In this document: one piece after another, positions 6,962-15,099 of the stretch
Position numbering within the stretch: position 1 is the stretch's first letter
Layout of the letters: each line of letters opens with the position of its first letter
Source: Baffinella frigidus
Taxonomy: Eukaryota; Cryptophyceae; Cryptomonadales; Baffinellaceae
NCBI GenBank assembly: GCA_026770585.1
Contig: MU646578.1
Coordinates: 145,713-163,762, forward strand
DNA: 18,050 bases
Reading direction: 5' to 3'
Made by a program: the position numbers and the translations under genes
Notes under the pieces: generated by a model
Told to the model about the DNA's origin: nothing
Seen by the model: only the letters and a program-made list of their open reading frames with translations
The model's database searches: none

Positions 6962-9320
6962 ATGCGGCGGGGCCTCGCTGCCATCGCGGCGCTCGCCGCG
7001 CTCTCCTCCATCTCCCCAACCGTCGCCTTCACTCCTTCCCACCCACGACTCAGCCTCTTCTCAGGCCTGGCGCAATCCACTCCGCATTCCCGACCCTGCC
7101 CGAGGATGTGCGCAGCTCCGTCGACGTCGGAGCGGGACGAAGCGCGCCTGATGACAAAGGGGTTTTCGAGAAGGAGCATTGTAGCCGGCATCATTGCAGG
7201 GCCACTACTTCTCTCAGAACGGCAACCCCCCCGCCCCGCGCCCAATTCCTTGAACGGTTGAACCTCTCTGCCGCAAGAGGAACCTGCCTCGGAACACTGT
7301 GTGACGCTTGCCCCCCGGAGCAGAGCGTCGGGGATGGAGCGCGTCGCGCAAGTCGAGTTGGAGCCGGCGGAGGTCTTGGCGGACCCTCAGCTGGCGCCTC
7401 CGATTCCCAGCGGTCGGTGCATGCTGCAGCCAGTCAACCCGCCTCAGTCAGAGCTAAGGGGGCCTGCTGTACGAGGGAGGGAATACATGGCGGCCGTGTT
7501 GGTATCGATCAAGATCTCACTATAGGAGCAGGCAGAGTACCGGGGACATTTCGAACTAGTCAACAGTCGTTCTGGGGACTGACTACTGCCATAATGAGCC
7601 ATTCAAGATTTCTGTTCGCGCGGGAAATCACTCAACTCTCTATCAACAAACACAGGGTACACGGGAGCGCTACCGAGTGCCGACATGAAACCGGAGCAAG
7701 TGGTGCAGGCGATTCTCCAGGGCCTCAGAAAGGTGCCGTGCGTAAACCCTAAACCCTGAACCCTAAACCCTAAACCGTGAACCCCGCACCACACCCCAGA
7801 TCGAAGATCCTATTCCAACCCCTCAACCCCAAACCACAGGTCGTCAATCCTGTTCTGATCCCCAAACCCCAAACCCCATATTGTCAATCGGATTCTGCAC
7901 CCTGAACCCCGCGCCCTGCGCCCCATATTGTCAATCGAGTTCACCCGAAACCCAAACACCAAAGGATTTCACGGCGTTGGGAGCGGGGCGCGGGGGGGGG
8001 CGTGCCGTTCTGAGAGAAGCGCCCCAAGCCCCAAACCCCCAAACACCTAACCACAGATCGACGAGCCGGTCGAAAATTACGTCCTCACGGTCCCCATATT
8101 GGCAATCGTGTTCTACACCCTACACCCAAACACCAAACACCAAACACCAAACACCTAACCACAGATCGACGGTCCGGTTGAAAACTACGCCCTAAACCCC
8201 AAACCCCGAACCCCAAACCCCAAACACCAAACACCAAACGCCAAACACCAAACACCAAACGCCTGACGACAGATCGACGATCCGGTCGAGAACTACGGCC
8301 TGCTCACCGTCCTCGCGTTTTCGACGCTCCAGGTACCGGGGAACCCTAAACCCTGGCCCCTAAACCCTAAACCCTCAACCCTCAACCATAAACCATAAAC
8401 CATAAGCCATAAACCATAAACCATAAACCATAAAGCCTAAACCCTAAACGATGCATCCTAAACCCTAAACCCTAAACCCTAAACCCTAAACACTAAACAC
8501 TAAACACTAAACACTAAACCCCAAATCCCACACCCTAATCCCCAAACCCTAACCTCTAAACCCTAAACCCTAAACCCTAAACCCTCAACCCGAACCCTTC
8601 ACCCCAAGCCCCAACTCCTGACCCCGGACTGTTCTGGTTTCCCTTCGGGCGCATCCCGCTGGCGAGATTCCGCTAAACCCTGAGCCTTAAACCCATAACC
8701 CACACGGTGGGCTACAAACCTTTCATCAGCCAACTTGCCTTGCGGCAATTAACCTTGAGGATTCTCTGGTGCAATTTGGTCACGTACCCCCCGAATCCAG
8801 GCCCAACGAAACCCTCGAAGCCCACCGTGTGGCCCGTACACCCCTACACCCCGTAACCCCGTAACCCTAACTCCCAATTCCCAATTCCCAATCCCGAAAC
8901 CCCCAGTTTCCCTTCGGGCGCATGCCTCTGTCCAAATTCCGCGAAACCCTGAGCCGTAAATCCATAACCCCCTACACCCCTACACCCCTACACCCCTTAA
9001 CCCTAACTTCTAGCTCCTCACTCCCAACCCCGAAACCCCCAATTTCCCTTCGGGCGCATGTCGCTGGCGAGATTCCGCTAAACCCTGAGCCGTAAACCCA
9101 TAACCCCCTACACCCCTACACCCCTACACCCCTTAACCATAACTCCTAACCAAGGTTTTTTTTAAAGTATTTTTACTCATGTCCTAACTCCTGTTTCCCG
9201 ACCCCTCAACCCCCAGTTTCCCTTCGGGCGCATGCCGCTGACGAGATTCCGCCAAATCATGGATCTGAGCGCTTACAGGGTCCTGCGCGGCAACTATAAT
9301 AGGTTACCGACCCCTAAACC

Positions 9321-9380
<60 letters not shown>

Positions 9381-12300
9381 ACCCCAAGCACTCAACGCTA
9401 GACACTAACCCCTAAACTCTTAACCCTTCACCCTTAACCCTCAACCCGAAACCCCAAACTCTCAACTCTCAACCCTGAACCTGACACCTGAAACCTGAAA
9501 CCTGAAACCTGAATCCCTGCGACAGTTTTGACTGAACCAGGATTCAGTCAAAACTGGCTCGCTTCCTCCCATATGTGCGAACATTCAGACACTGGACAGC
9601 GTTCCGCGTTGTGTGCGGTTTCAACTCCGAAAACGATTGAAATACGACTTTTCTGGCAACGAAAAGTACTGTTGAAACCCATCTGTATCGTAAATTTCGT
9701 TGCCGGAAAGTGATATTTTTGATCGGTTTCGCGGCTGAGGCCTTGCTATGCGGTCACCAAACGAAGCTGCCCCCTCCTTTACACCACCGGGAATATCTAT
9801 CGGGCTGACTATCTAAGTAATTGGAGGGTGCTTTCCCCTTCGGAGCTTTCCCCTCTAGAAATCTCAAAGTTTCTTTCCCTCTTCGAGCAGAGTGGAAGCC
9901 CCCCCCACACCCACACAACCCTAAACCCAAAACATAAACCCTAAACCCTAAACCCTAAACCCTAAACCCTAAACCCTAAACCCTCAACCCTCAACCTCTC
10001 CATCAACAACGAGCTTCCCCCTCCTTGAGGAAAAGGTTCCTTCACCCCTCGGAACGTTCCCCTCTAGAAATCTGAACGGTTCTTTCCCGCTTGAGCAGAG
10101 TGGAGGTGATCGCGCGATCAACAAACGGAGCTGCCCCCTCCTTGGAGGGTGCTTCCCCCTTCGGGACTTTCCCCCGGGGTCAACGTGGGGGCAAATCTGA
10201 AGTCAATCTCCCACAAATGCACTCGGATTCTTGGAAGTTGAACGTGTATCTTCCTCCTGAGCAGGGTGGAGGTCATCGCACGCGAGCAGTTTCAGAAGAA
10301 CGACAGGTGCGCTTTCTACACACCCCTCCGGCCCTCAACCCTAAACCCTGCACCCTAAACCCTAAACCCTAAACCCTGAACCCTAAACCCTAAACCCTAC
10401 ACCCTAAACCCTAAACCCTAAACCCTAAACCATACACCCTACACCCTAAACCCTAAACCATAAACCCTACACCTCAAACCCTAAACACTAAATCCTAAAC
10501 CCTGAACCCTAAAACCCAAACCCTAAACCCTTTTGCACTCGCAGGGAGATCTCGTTCCTCGACACGCGGTTGTTCGCCTCCAGAGAGAAGCTCGAACAGG
10601 TTAGGGTTTACCGTGTAGGGTTTAGGGGTTATGTGTTAGCGTTTAGCGTTTAGCGTTTAGCGTTTAGCGTTTAGGGTGCACGGTGCACGGTGTAGGGTGC
10701 AAGGTTTACGGGTTATTTCGTGGGGTCGATTTTTCAAGGTTTAGGGTTTATGGATTAGGTGTGTCCTACATTTAGAGGCCGTTTTGAGACCAACACGGCC
10801 TCTATATATTCCTCGCCACAGAAGCTATGGTTGAACAGGACGTTCTCTAAGACGGTCGCCACGTAGCAAGGATCCAGACACTCACAGCGGTAAAATGAAA
10901 TCTCTCTCTGGCCCGTGGCACCATGACCCCCACGCACCAAAACAATACCTAAAACCTCAACCCCAAACACCAAACCCTAAAACCCCAAACCACAAACCAC
11001 AAACCACAAACCACAAACGCTAAACCCTGAACCCCGGCAGGTGGGGGTGAAACCTAAGTACATTTCAAGCAAGGGCGGGGAGACGTTCTGCAACTTGCGG
11101 TACCGCCGACCCGCCCGCTAGGAGCGAGCGTTTATGATCTATGGTTTAGGGTTTAGTGAGAGACGTCCACACGAGGCTACCCAGGCGAACAGAATAAGAG
11201 GGACTTTTAAAGTTTTGTAGGGAAATGATCACGTTACCGACCGCTCAGCGGTCGGTCGGTTATAAATCACTTATGGATAGGCCCTACTTGTACAGCCCCC
11301 GGGTTTTATTCAGTTCGCCTGGTTAGCTTCGTGTGGGTACCCGAGACGTTCTGCGACTTGCGTACCGCGGACCCTCTCCCCGAGAGAGACAGATATTGGA
11401 ACCCTACACCCCCCACAGTGGACTTCGAAGGGATGTCGAATAACCCTTAAGCGATAAGACCTAGGACCCTACGGTAGGCAAACCGCAGGGACACAGGGGG
11501 GTTCCTACGGATAAGGTAACGGATAATCGGCCCAAAATGGGCCGAAAATCCCATCGTAGCCCGCTGTATGTCTATCGAGACAGACCTTGATTACTAAAAC
11601 CACCGCCGCCATGTATGCAGCCCCACCGAGGCTGAGCCCCAACCCCCAACCCCCGAAAAGTCCTCGGTAGATCCCATCTGTTTACTGGACCTCCGGAGGG
11701 TCAAGAACAAAGCAGGCGGATCGCCTTCAGGATTTAGGATTTGGGATAGGGTTCGGGGTTTGATTTCTAGGTTTCAGGGGTTAGGTTTTATGGTTTATGC
11801 ATGCGCAAGGGATCGCCTGCTTTGCGCATGCATAAACCATAAAACCTAACCCCTGAAACCTAGAAATCAAACCCCGAACCCTATCCCAAATCCTAAATCC
11901 TGAACCCTGACCCCAAACTCCAAACCCCGAACCCCAAACCCCAAACCACAAATCCCACACCCCAAACTCCAAACCCCAAACCCCAAACCCCAAACCTCAA
12001 ACCCCAAACCCCAATCCCCAAACCCCAAACCCCAAACCCCAAACCCCAAACCCCAAACCCCAAACCCCAACTAAGTGGGATCTACGGAGAAGCAAAGACA
12101 AATCAGACGATCCATGGCGCATGCATAAACCCTAAACCCTCAACCCTAAACCCTAAAACCTAAACACCAAACGCAATATCCCAAATCTTAAATCCTGAAC
12201 CCTCAACCCCAAGACCCCAACCAGGTGGGATATATCCGATGGAGCAAAGACAAAGCATACGATCCATGGCGCATGCATACACCCTAAACCCTCAACCCTA

Positions 12301-13466
12301 AACCCTAAACCCCAACCCCCAAACCCCATATCCCAAATCCTATATCCCAAATCCTTCCCCCTAAACCCCAAACCTCAAAACCCGAAATCCGCAACCAGGT
12401 GGGATATCCGAAGGAGCAAAAACAAAGCAGGCGACCCCTGGCGCATGCAGGGGGTCTTCTTCCTCCGTACAGAGGACATGGGGGAGTTCGCAAGCAGCGC
12501 CAGGTCACAAGGGTTGAGGGTTCAGGTTTGTGGAAAATCTAGAACGCGACGTTTCGTTCCGTGGTACTGAATGAATGCACTGCCCGGCAGGATATTTTAC
12601 CATAAGTCGACAAAGCTGATCCTCGGCAGTAAGTTTCCATTTCGTTTAGATGGACCTGCTCTGGGAGCAGGCATTTGACTTAAGGCTTTGGTTTTCAGGG
12701 GGAGTTGACTTAGGTGAAATGTGCTGGCTCGGAGTGGAATGTGCGCTTTGCTGTGAAACGGAGCTCCTCGTCTTTTTCACGTCCGGGCTTTAACCTGAGT
12801 CCGAAAACCCCGGCACCAAATTAGAACCGTACGTGTATCTCAAGTTCCCACGTGTGCTCTGGCGTTAGAGAAGCGCGGAATCGAATCTCGCAAAATACAG
12901 GGGTACCTTGCTCATAAGAAAGCGCCTCAGCATAGGACCCTACAGTAGGCATGTGCGTAGGGAACTATGGTGGTCCTAGGGGGGGGGGGCGACCTGGCAT
13001 GGCAGCATGAAGAGTTGTCAAGCTTGAGGCTCGATTCCGGGAGTGGAGCCTAAACTTTGAACCCTAAACCCTGAACCCGAAACCCGAAACCCTGAAACCT
13101 AAACCCGAAACCCGAGACCCTAAACCCTAAACCCTAAACCCTAAAACCTAAACCCGAAACCCGAAACCCGAAACCCGAAACCCTGAAACTTAAACCCTAA
13201 ACCCTAAACACTAAACACTAAACACTAAACCCTGAACCCTAAACCCTGAACCCTAAACCCTAAGTTCTAAGCCCTACACCCTAAATCCTGAACCCTGAAC
13301 CCTGAACCCTAAACCCTAAACCCTAAACCCTTAACCCTAAGCTCTAAACCCAAAATCCTAAACCCTAAACCCTACACCCTAAACCCCTTCCAGCACTGCG
13401 GGGAACGCTCCGGTGGAAAGTGGCGCGCGGCGCCCGTTTCACACGCGCCCCTTTGAGATAGAGTGA
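6962..13466 (+). CDS. Thylakoid-lumen-targeted plastid protein of unknown function, nine exons
   Basis: Exons: 6962-7256, 7656-7732, 8273-8332, 9217-9302, 10265-10306, 10545-10599, 11041-11099, 12399-12503, 13394-13466. Every intron is GT-AG and phases (1,0,0,2,2,0,2,2) keep one frame, giving 283 residues. Residues 1-22 are an ER signal peptide ending SPTVA; F23 at +1 is the red-complex-plastid import signature. A transit-type region rich in S, R and P follows, then a twin-arginine signal (RR at 70-71, KGFSRRSIVAGIIAGPLLL), so the mature protein should cross the thylakoid membrane by the Tat route. The mature part starts near LNGYTGALPSADMKPEQVV (97-115), with GLLTVLAFSTLQ (133-144) and NKAGDPWRMQGVFF (233-246). 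This loosely recalls plastid proteins with a 'PEQVV' helix and a C-terminal W-x-x-x-x-V strand, but I cannot name the family. The last exon is the least certain: reading through the 12503 donor instead would end at TGA 12568-12570. Confidence 0.8.
7257..7655 (+). other. Intron 1 of the lumen-protein gene
   Basis: Donor G|GTTGAA, acceptor CACAG. Unlike the others it lacks a telomere-like array. It holds one copy of the dispersed GGCCGTGTTGGTAT motif at 7485-7520. An open frame continues through it on the + strand (to 7752), but phase and splice sites favour an intron. Confidence 0.7.
7741..8272 (+). repeat. Intron 2: telomere-like arrays plus decayed copies of exon 3
   Basis: CCCTAAA arrays start 8 bp after the donor. 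Copies of the exon 3 start after ACAG at 8057 (IDEPVENY) and 8165 (IDGPVENYA) precede the true exon at 8273 (IDDPVENY). Weaker traces lie at about 7800, 7842, 7880 and 7930. Homogeneous ACACCAA heptamers occupy 8117-8155 and 8222-8260. Confidence 0.82.
8341..8610 (+). repeat. Intron 3 heptamer arrays with distinct variant blocks
   Basis: Successive blocks are CCCTAAA, then CCATAAA (8386-8432), then CCCTAAA, then CACTAAA (8488-8518), then CCCTAAA. Each block is locally homogeneous with period 7. Confidence 0.9.
8638..9078 (+). pseudogene. Three truncated copies of lumen-protein exon 4
   Basis: Copies at 8638-8673, 8907-8942 and 9043-9078 keep the first 36 bases of exon 4 (FPFGRMPLxxFR). All stop at the same CGC codon and continue directly into (T/G)AAACCCTGAGCC. 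The full exon at 9217 continues instead into QIMDLSAY. Copies at 8907 follow CCCCAG; the one at 9043 has lost the AG. Confidence 0.85.
9310..9385 (+). repeat. Homogeneous CCCTCAA array
   Basis: About ten perfect heptamers right after the exon 4 donor; a different telomere variant from neighbouring arrays. Confidence 0.9.
9523..9556. repeat. Perfect 14-bp stem hairpin
   Basis: CAGTTTTGACTGAA and TTCAGTCAAAACTG flank a 6-base loop CCAGGA inside intron 4. May mark the end of a small element. Confidence 0.75.
9640..9718. mobile_element. Short inverted-repeat element (MITE-like)
   Basis: Left arm AAATACGACTTTTCTGGCAA and right arm (inverted) AAATATCACTTTCCGGCAAC match over about 29 bp, then CGAAA. 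It shares the GGCAACGAAA core with the element at 13869-13984, suggesting one family. Confidence 0.6.
9821..10275 (+). pseudogene. Two tandem copies of intron 4 end plus start of exon 5
   Basis: Units carrying GGAGGGTGCTT, CCCCTTCGG, CCCCTCTAGAAATCT and GAGCAG|AGTGGA end at 9891 and 10091, before the true exon at 10265 (GAGCAG|GGTGGAGGTC). The copies carry A in place of the first exon G. A CCCTAAA array (9918-9995) lies between them. Confidence 0.75.
10333..10535 (+). repeat. Intron 5 telomere-like array
   Basis: CCCTAAA with CCCTGAA, CCCTACA and CCATACA variants between exons 5 and 6. It fills most of this 238-bp intron. Confidence 0.92.
10600..10755 (-). repeat. Telomere-like array in reversed orientation
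   Basis: Here the + strand reads TTTAGGG (and the variant AGCGTTT repeated about five times at 10639-10672), opposite to nearly all other arrays. It starts exactly at the exon 6 donor, GTTAGGGTTTA, so the donor itself lies in telomere-like sequence. Confidence 0.88.
10785..10810 (-). repeat. Dispersed GGCCGTGTTGGT motif (intron 6 copy)
   Basis: The minus strand reads ATAGAGGCCGTGTTGGTCTC. See the dispersed-motif finding for the other copies. Confidence 0.6.
10945..11035 (+). repeat. Telomere-like array ending at exon 7 acceptor
   Basis: CCCTAAA-like units plus an ACCACAA block at 10988-11019. Confidence 0.85.
11168..11335. mobile_element. MITE-like element in intron 7
   Basis: Inverted ends CACACGAGGCTACCCAGGCG and CACACGAAGCTAACCAGGCG (minus strand) continue to GAACNGAATAA, about 30 bp with three mismatches. 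A central CCGACCGCTCAGCGGTCGG hairpin is present. 168 bp, non-coding. GAGACGT occurs a few bases outside both ends. Confidence 0.72.
11343..11362 (+). pseudogene. Short copy of the exon 7 tail
   Basis: GAGACGTTCTGCGACTTGCG repeats the last 20 bases of exon 7 with one change, followed by TACCGCGG resembling its donor. Lies immediately after the MITE-like element. Confidence 0.75.
11412..11570. repeat. Long dispersed repeat, copy 2
   Basis: Partner of 5181-5338. Shares CACAGTGGACTTCGAAGGGA, AATAACCCTTAAGCGATAAG and CGTAGCCCGCT. A dispersed GGCGGCGGTGG motif copy follows at 11595-11616, minus strand. Confidence 0.78.
11728..11902. repeat. Perfect palindrome with 81-bp arms
   Basis: Arms 11728-11808 and 11822-11902 are exact reverse complements around a 13-base loop GGGATCGCCTGCT. 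The arms contain telomere-like sequence and the GCGCATGCATAAACC junction also found after truncated exon 8 copies; the loop derives from exon 8 (AGCAGGCGA on the minus strand). The absence of any mismatch suggests recent origin. Confidence 0.95.
11905..12071 (+). repeat. CCCCAAA array in intron 7
   Basis: Nearly uniform CCCCAAA heptamers, over 12 in the final block. Confidence 0.92.
12075..12278 (+). pseudogene. Two truncated copies of lumen-protein exon 8
   Basis: GTGGGATCTACGGAGAAGCA (12075) and GTGGGATATATCCGATGGAG (12225) match the exon start at 12399. Both stop after CCATGGCGCATGCA and pass straight into TAAACCC or TACACCC heptamers. A further decayed copy lies at 11668-11727. Confidence 0.82.
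12577..12732. mobile_element. MITE-like element copy 1 (intron 8)
   Basis: Ends GGCAGGATATTTTACCATAA and (minus strand) GAGCCAGCACATTTCACCTA form imperfect inverted repeats. It matches 15469-15624 along its length, including GATCCTCGGCAGTAAGTT and GATGGACCTGCTCTGGGAGC. Non-coding. Confidence 0.75.
12894..12990. mobile_element. Left half of a hairpin element
   Basis: ATACAGGGGTACCTTGCTCA and TAAGAAAGCGCC match the left end of the 4291-5117 hairpin family, with central CCCTACAGTAGGC. The right terminus is missing after a G-run. Confidence 0.65.
13050..13390 (+). repeat. Intron 8 telomere-like array
   Basis: CCCTAAA with homogeneous CCCGAAA (13150-13183) and CACTAAA (13205-13228) blocks, ending at acceptor TTCCAG. 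It forms the 3' part of the 890-bp intron. Confidence 0.92.
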
Positions 13467-13860
13467 GGGGCTCACTCTAGGTCCAGCTCAGACTCAACTT
13501 CGGTGGGGGCGCATGGATGGCGGCCGTGTTGGTAGTAATATAATAACGGTCTCTCTGAGGGGCTCCGTTCGTGCATACCTTGAGGAGCGTGCATGTTGTG
13601 GGGCTGGCCCCGGATACCGGCGCTCAGGAGGCACAGCCACGACCCTACCGCCACCACAGTGCAGGACCTCTCCCGTAGTCCCTGTCACAAGCTAGCCTGC
13701 GTGGGGAGGGGGCGTTGCGGCTGTGGTGGTATCAATAAAGGTCTGGTCTATCACTAATACACGTCAGGTCTCTCCGCTCGCAGCACCAGCGCCCCCTGTG
13801 AGATAGAGAGATTACACACCGTGTGGAGAGCGCATGACCTCTCGCTAGTCCTGCTCTCAT
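13467..13860 (+). other. 3' flank of the lumen-protein gene: dispersed motifs, exon 9 copy, possible poly(A) signal
   Basis: Two dispersed motif copies lie at 13516-13550 and 13715-13745. AATAAA at 13734-13739 is the nearest poly(A) signal downstream of the stop. At 13784-13813, after CGCAG, CACCAGCGCCCCCTGTGAGA recalls the end of exon 9 (CACGCGCCCCTTTGAGATAG), which supports exon 9 being a real exon. No gene seen. Confidence 0.5.
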
Positions 13861-13868
13861 CTCCACAA

Positions 13869-13984
13869 AAGTATTAATTAATTGCTTTTGGTGCAACGAA
13901 ATTTACAACACAAACGCTTTTCTATTACTTTTATGAGCAAATCGTGTAGTAATTTTCGTTGCCAAAAGCAATTAATTAATACTT
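13869..13984. mobile_element. AT-rich MITE-like element with long inverted ends
   Basis: Ends AAGTATTAATTAATTGCTTT read identically on both strands, continuing with TTGG, GCAACGAAA and TTAC with small gaps. 116 bp, clearly more AT-rich than the surroundings. Related in core to 9640-9718. Confidence 0.85.
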
Positions 13985-14480
13985 GTATAGAGATTAGCTC
14001 AGACACAGCCTGGGCATGGACACATGCCGGCCGTGGTGGTATTAATCAAGTGTGTAATTTCTAGCTGGTAGCTACATCCTAGCTCTGTCCCACTTCGATT
14101 TCGTCTCCCCATCAATTCGGCCCCTCTCCAAATTTTCAAGGTAAATTTTGACCCCCCCTCCATGAAATTTACGTAAGAAATCCAAGGTGCGGGCGCCGAG
14201 TCAAAGCACGCCACGCAGCCCTCGAGGAACTGCCCAACGCTTGCAAGCCTCTTCGCCTCTGCCGTCCCCCCCACCGCAAAGTAGGGCCGATGCTGCGAGA
14301 GGGAACGTCCCCTTCTGGCATCGCCCACAAAATGTCCGTCTCCAGGAGGTTTGGCTGGCGGGGACGCGTGTGTTCGCTCTGCACCCTCGCCATCCAAGCT
14401 AGCCATCCAACTGCACGTGTTGATTCCTTGTTTGTGCCCTGGTCTGCCCCCCGGAGGGGGGGTTTTACGACCCAGATTTT
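13985..14480. other. Gap with no supported gene
   Basis: A dispersed motif copy (CATGCCGGCCGTGGTGGTAT) lies at 14023-14050. Both strands have open frames (for example minus 14406-13999, 135 codons) but no family, splice pattern or signal supports them. This region serves as upstream sequence of the 14525 gene. Confidence 0.4.
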
Positions 14481-14488
14481 GTCCCCAC

Positions 14489-14496
14489 TATAAAAA
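14489..14496 (+). promoter_or_regulatory. TATA box
   Basis: TATAAAAA lies 29 bp before the ATG at 14525. If transcription starts the usual 25-30 bp downstream of TATA, the 5' leader would be only about ten bases or less. Confidence 0.6.
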
Positions 14497-14524
14497 GACG
14501 CAACGGACCGACTCTTGATCCAGG

Positions 14525-15062
14525 ATGGCAGACGAGGGGGACTTGGAGGAGAACATCGCGGAGGAGGTTGCGGATGCTGCATGGGACACTGCGGCGGTGG
14601 GTGAGGACGGGGAGGGCGGGAAGCAGGCTGGAGAAGCAGGAGAGGATGAGGACCTGGACGCTGAGGGGGAAGCTGGAGAGGGGGAGGGGGATGCAGGGGT
14701 GGTGGATGAGGAGGACCAGGTCGAGGAGACGGACGGTGGGGAGGGGGAAGAGCAGCCTGTTGGAGAAGAGGAGGACGGCTCCGCACAACCACGAGACGCG
14801 GGAGATGGCGATGAGGCAGGTGAAGCGGCGGATGAGGTCGGGGAGCAGGGAGACGAGACGGGGGAAGTTGAGGAGCGAGGCGACGAGGAGCGAGGCGACG
14901 ACCCCGACGAGGCCGCGTCAGACCCTCCCGGTGGTACGCCGTCCGACGAGCCGCCGCGCACCGGGTCCTGGAAATCGCTGGGGAACGACAGCCCGCTGTC
15001 GGTCGAGGCGCTGGGGCGCGCGGAGTCTGCTGCTGGGGCGCCGCTGCAGATCGAGACTTTTG
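14525..15062 (+). CDS. Highly acidic protein, first exon (partial)
   Basis: The ATG sits in CAGGATGGCA, after a TATA box. The first 130 or so residues are dominated by E, D, G and A (for example EEEDGSAQP), hence strongly negative and probably disordered. Residues 140-179 are more ordinary, ending SAAGAPLQIETF. I end the exon at the donor TTTTG|GTAAGC (phase 1); unspliced reading would add 14 residues to TGA at 15104-15106. The following array of exon copies (15831-17390) begins with the matching phase (acceptor then GG CGG CAY), so the protein probably continues with RHD..RSVSFLAVETGE-like sequence. I do not recognise the family. The reverse-strand frames over this exon are S- and P-rich shadows. 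Confidence 0.65.
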
Positions 15063-15099
15063 GTAAGCTCTTTACCTTGAAGATGCACGTATCACGATG

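Noticed and set aside
6832-7245. Upstream extension of the zinc-finger frame
   Set aside because: The frame stays open only because it is antisense to the lumen-protein first exon, whose targeting signals are convincing. The Met at 6831 gives a sensible start.
6952-7752. 266-codon + strand open frame
   Set aside because: Different frame from the signal-peptide exon and crosses the intron 1 donor and acceptor; composition-driven.
11041-11121. Exon 7 as the last exon ending at TAG 11119-11121
   Set aside because: An in-frame donor (CG|GTACCG) before the stop joins exactly in phase to the acceptor at 12398, and the repeated copies of that downstream exon show the same border.
11781-12508. Minus-strand GFGVWGLGFGV-type frames
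   Set aside because: Translations of CCCCAAA heptamers; no coding meaning.
14169-14961. S-rich and P-rich minus-strand frames
   Set aside because: Reverse readings of the E/D/G-rich coding exon and its flank.
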